Source: DASSFG01 sp035547915
Lineage (GTDB): Bacteria > Planctomycetota > Planctomycetia > Pirellulales > JAICIG01
DNA: 64,000 bases
Assembly: GCA_035547915.1 (NCBI GenBank)
Contig: DASZTS010000035.1
Location: 34,408-98,407 of the forward strand
Reading direction: 5' to 3'
Below are positions 62,695 to 64,000 of this stretch, in pieces. Numbering within the stretch: the stretch's first letter is position 1; each line of letters opens with the position of its first letter. The notes beneath the pieces are model-generated. The model did not search any database, was not told the origin of the DNA, and saw only the letters and a program-made list of their open reading frames with translations. The position numbers and the translations under genes are program-made.

Positions 62695-62913
62695 CTATTC
62701 GAGATGCGCCTCGAACTCGAGCAGCCGTCGATGGATCTCACGCACGATGCTGCCCGAGAGATCGTCGGCGTCTGCTTCGAACCCACCGACCAGCTCGACC
62801 GTCACACGTACCCGGCCGGCCGCGTCGCGCTGGGGGGTGATCTTCAACCAGGCCGCATGGGCGTGAATCTCGGCGGCTTCGCGTTGTACCTGCTGCCAAA
62901 GCTCGTCATTCAT
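62695..62913 (-). CDS. Small uncharacterised protein
   Basis: This 72-residue protein starts MNDELWQQVQREAAEIHAHA and continues with RVRVTVELVGGFEADADDLS and a terminal helix (VREIHRRLLEFEAHLE). It looks like a small soluble alpha-beta fold. It has no family I recognise. It is followed by an IspD promoter region of about 150 bp. Confidence 0.55.
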   Translation of the reverse strand: MNDELWQQVQREAAEIHAHAAWLKITPQRDAAGRVRVTVELVGGFEADADDLSGSIVREIHRRLLEFEAHLE

Positions 62914-63046
62914 GCTGTCGAACGGAATCCCTTTCCTTCCGCGAATAGGTCATCGTCGCCGAACGGGACGAAGCCCGCCCGCGCGCAGCCGCCAACCTAT
63001 TCCTTCGTCCCGCCCTCTGCAAGCGGACTCAGTGGTGGGTGGTGGG

Positions 63047-63286
63047 CTATTCCTGTGCGCCTGCGGGCGGTGCCTCGGAAGCGGGCGGACGTTCGCCGGC
63101 TAGCTCCCACGCGGGAACGATCATTGGGGCGCCACCCCCAGCGATGCGCTCAAAGCGTTGGATTCGCTTTGGCATTGCCAGCCATTCCTGCCGATCTCGT
63201 TCGCGCTGCCAGGCTGCCCCGGCGCCGAAGCACGCGGCACAAACCAACAACCACAGCAACGTCTTCAGGGAGAACTGGCGCGGCAT
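63047..63286 (-). CDS. Gamma-class FSLK small membrane protein
   Basis: This 79-residue protein starts MPRQFSLKTLLWLLVCAACF then GAGAAWQRERDRQEW, with one span and a tail (PKRIQRFERIAGGGAPMIVP). I chose the ATG at 63286 because the other gamma genes begin the same way; an in-frame upstream start exists. Its start lies 1 nt after the stop of beta (TGA-G-ATG). Third gene of an inverted cassette. Confidence 0.66.
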   Translation of the reverse strand: MPRQFSLKTLLWLLVCAACFGAGAAWQRERDRQEWLAMPKRIQRFERIAGGGAPMIVPAWELAGERPPASEAPPAGAQE

Positions 63287-63287
63287 C

Positions 63288-63497
63288 TCACTGAGCCCTG
63301 GGGAGTTTTTTAAGTCTGGCCCAATCACTCTCAGTCGGAAGGCTCAGAAGAGGAGGTATATCACCGTCTATTCGTATGGCTGCGGCTTCGTCTTCCCGCC
63401 TTCTTCGCTCCCTTTCAAACCGAATCCCGCCGAAGAAGCAAGCTGCCGCCAACATCAGCACCAGCAACGCGCGGAGGGTGAATTGTGGGCGGGGCAT
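63288..63497 (-). CDS. Beta-class FTLR small membrane protein
   Basis: The 69-residue protein starts MPRPQFTLRALLVLMLAAAC, then FFGGIRFERERRRREDEAAA and a tail. FFGGIRFERERxRRED is shared with the beta gene at 45016, although the tails differ. It lies 14 bp after alpha and 1 bp before gamma, so the cassette is one transcript. Confidence 0.68.
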   Translation of the reverse strand: MPRPQFTLRALLVLMLAAACFFGGIRFERERRRREDEAAAIRIDGDIPPLLSLPTESDWARLKKLPRAQ

Positions 63498-63511
63498 GGT
63501 TATCTCTTAAC

Positions 63512-63796
63512 TTAGCGGCCACTGCCTAGCCATATAAAGAGGTTGGCGAACGCCGGAGTCGCAAACCGGAAGGCAATTGGCGCTGCGGCTACGCCAGCGA
63601 GCAACGCAAACGTCCTCGATCCGTCGAACAACCTTCCATAGGCCGCCCCCCAAAGAATGGCAGCGAGTTCGATAAGGCCAGCGTCGGCGAGTGGTCCGGC
63701 GCCTTTGTCCACGAGGCGAACTGCTGCGAGCCCGGTCCCACACAATGCTGTCTGGGCGAGCATCGTCCTCAAGCTGAACCGAAACCGTCGGGTCAT
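63512..63796 (-). CDS. Alpha-class FSLR small membrane protein
   Basis: This 94-residue protein starts MTRRFRFSLRTMLAQTALCG and continues with two further hydrophobic stretches (about 35-52 and 60-85). An in-frame ATG at 63814 (MTHDPP) is an alternative. This is the first gene of the third cassette. It begins only 30 bp from the transposase remnant, so an IS insertion may have removed its promoter. Confidence 0.66.
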   Translation of the reverse strand: MTRRFRFSLRTMLAQTALCGTGLAAVRLVDKGAGPLADAGLIELAAILWGAAYGRLFDGSRTFALLAGVAAAPIAFRFATPAFANLFIWLGSGR

Positions 63797-63826
63797 GGGT
63801 GGGTCATGGGTCAAGGCCAGCGCATA

Positions 63827-64000
63827 TTAAAGTCGGTTGAGCGTTAGGACTTCGGTGAGGAACGCGGTGTTCAACATGCAACGAATCATTTTGCCGCGGA
63901 GACTGTCCTTCTGCGGATGGCGTTTGAGGAGCGATACCGCGAAGCGTCTGAGCCAACTGAGGTTGTTGCCAAGCGTTCGCTCCCGTGTGCGGCTATCGTC
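63827..64000 (-). mobile_element. 3' end of an ISAs1/IS4-like transposase, cut by the window edge
   Basis: The minus strand encodes RTRERTLGNNLSWLRRFAVS, then LKRHPQKDSLRGKM and CMLNTAFLTEVLTLNRL, then TAA at 63827-63829. This resembles the C-terminal end of DDE transposases of the ISAs1 family common in Planctomycetes. The start and the inverted repeat at the other end lie outside the window. Confidence 0.74.

Overview
The window looks like a chromosome segment of a planctomycete (Planctomycetota, probably of the Pirellulales type), with high GC content. The evidence is the mixture of genes. There is a PVC-type haem-binding HEAT-repeat/cytochrome c protein, a Tat-exported DUF1501 protein, a giant membrane protein ending in a squalene-cyclase-like fold, LTXXQ-like and DENPYKA-type small proteins, a C45-family exported hydrolase, and many short proteins whose N-terminus carries the FxFSLRxLL signature seen in uncharacterised planctomycete proteins. 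LpxA indicates an outer membrane with lipid A.

Layout. 0-6.6 kb: recQ, a NUDIX-like phosphoesterase, queA, a NifS/IscS cysteine desulfurase and a GNAT acetyltransferase. 6.9-10.4 kb: a broken type IIG-like restriction-modification gene (in-frame amber plus a frameshift). 10.6-29.6 kb: mostly conserved housekeeping and cell-envelope genes (PVC cytochrome, gltA, CYTH protein, DCC protein, coiled-coil membrane protein, tsaB, metallophosphoesterase, yidC with an inserted PDZ domain, a 1335-aa membrane protein, a small cytochrome, thioredoxin-like proteins). 29.6-31.6 kb: a gene-poor seam with the 5' half of a tRNA-Lys gene. 31.7-48.9 kb: an accessory region of exported and membrane proteins (thioredoxin-like, LRR, ankyrin and Spy-like proteins), with a sugar-acid block (SDR, KdgK, PfkB kinase, C45 hydrolase) inside it, and dense small-gene repeats. 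48.9-53.6 kb: CPA2 antiporter and a GH63/MGH1-like glucosidase. 53.7-55.4 kb: a decayed P4-type primase locus with iteron-like repeats. 56-62.9 kb: DUF1501, TPR, lpxA, tyrS and ispD. 63-64 kb: another small-gene cassette, then the 3' end of an IS transposase running off the window.

The most unusual content is a recurrent three-gene cassette of very small, single-span membrane proteins. I call the classes alpha (N-terminus MTRRFQFSLR), beta (MPRPQFTLRALLV) and gamma (MPRQFSLKTLLWL). They occur in the same order at 44.6-45.5 kb, 47.7-48.2 kb and, inverted, 63.8-63.0 kb. A decayed alpha-beta pair lies at 38.5-39.2 kb and a beta scrap at 56.05 kb. The 5' coding ends are almost identical in DNA while the tails differ, which suggests a shuffled module. 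The same FxFSLR-type leader also sits on larger proteins here: an ankyrin protein, a PH-like membrane protein, and polytopic membrane proteins.

Three kinds of short intergenic repeat punctuate the window. RA is a unit of about 102 bp with a 9-bp-stem hairpin, in 11 full or partial copies, usually starting at a stop codon. RB contains GTTGGGACACCACC. A promoter-like module ends in GCGCGGTCTAATG or CCGCGGTCTAATGG and precedes four accessory genes. All function assignments rest on reading the protein sequences. No database search was run.
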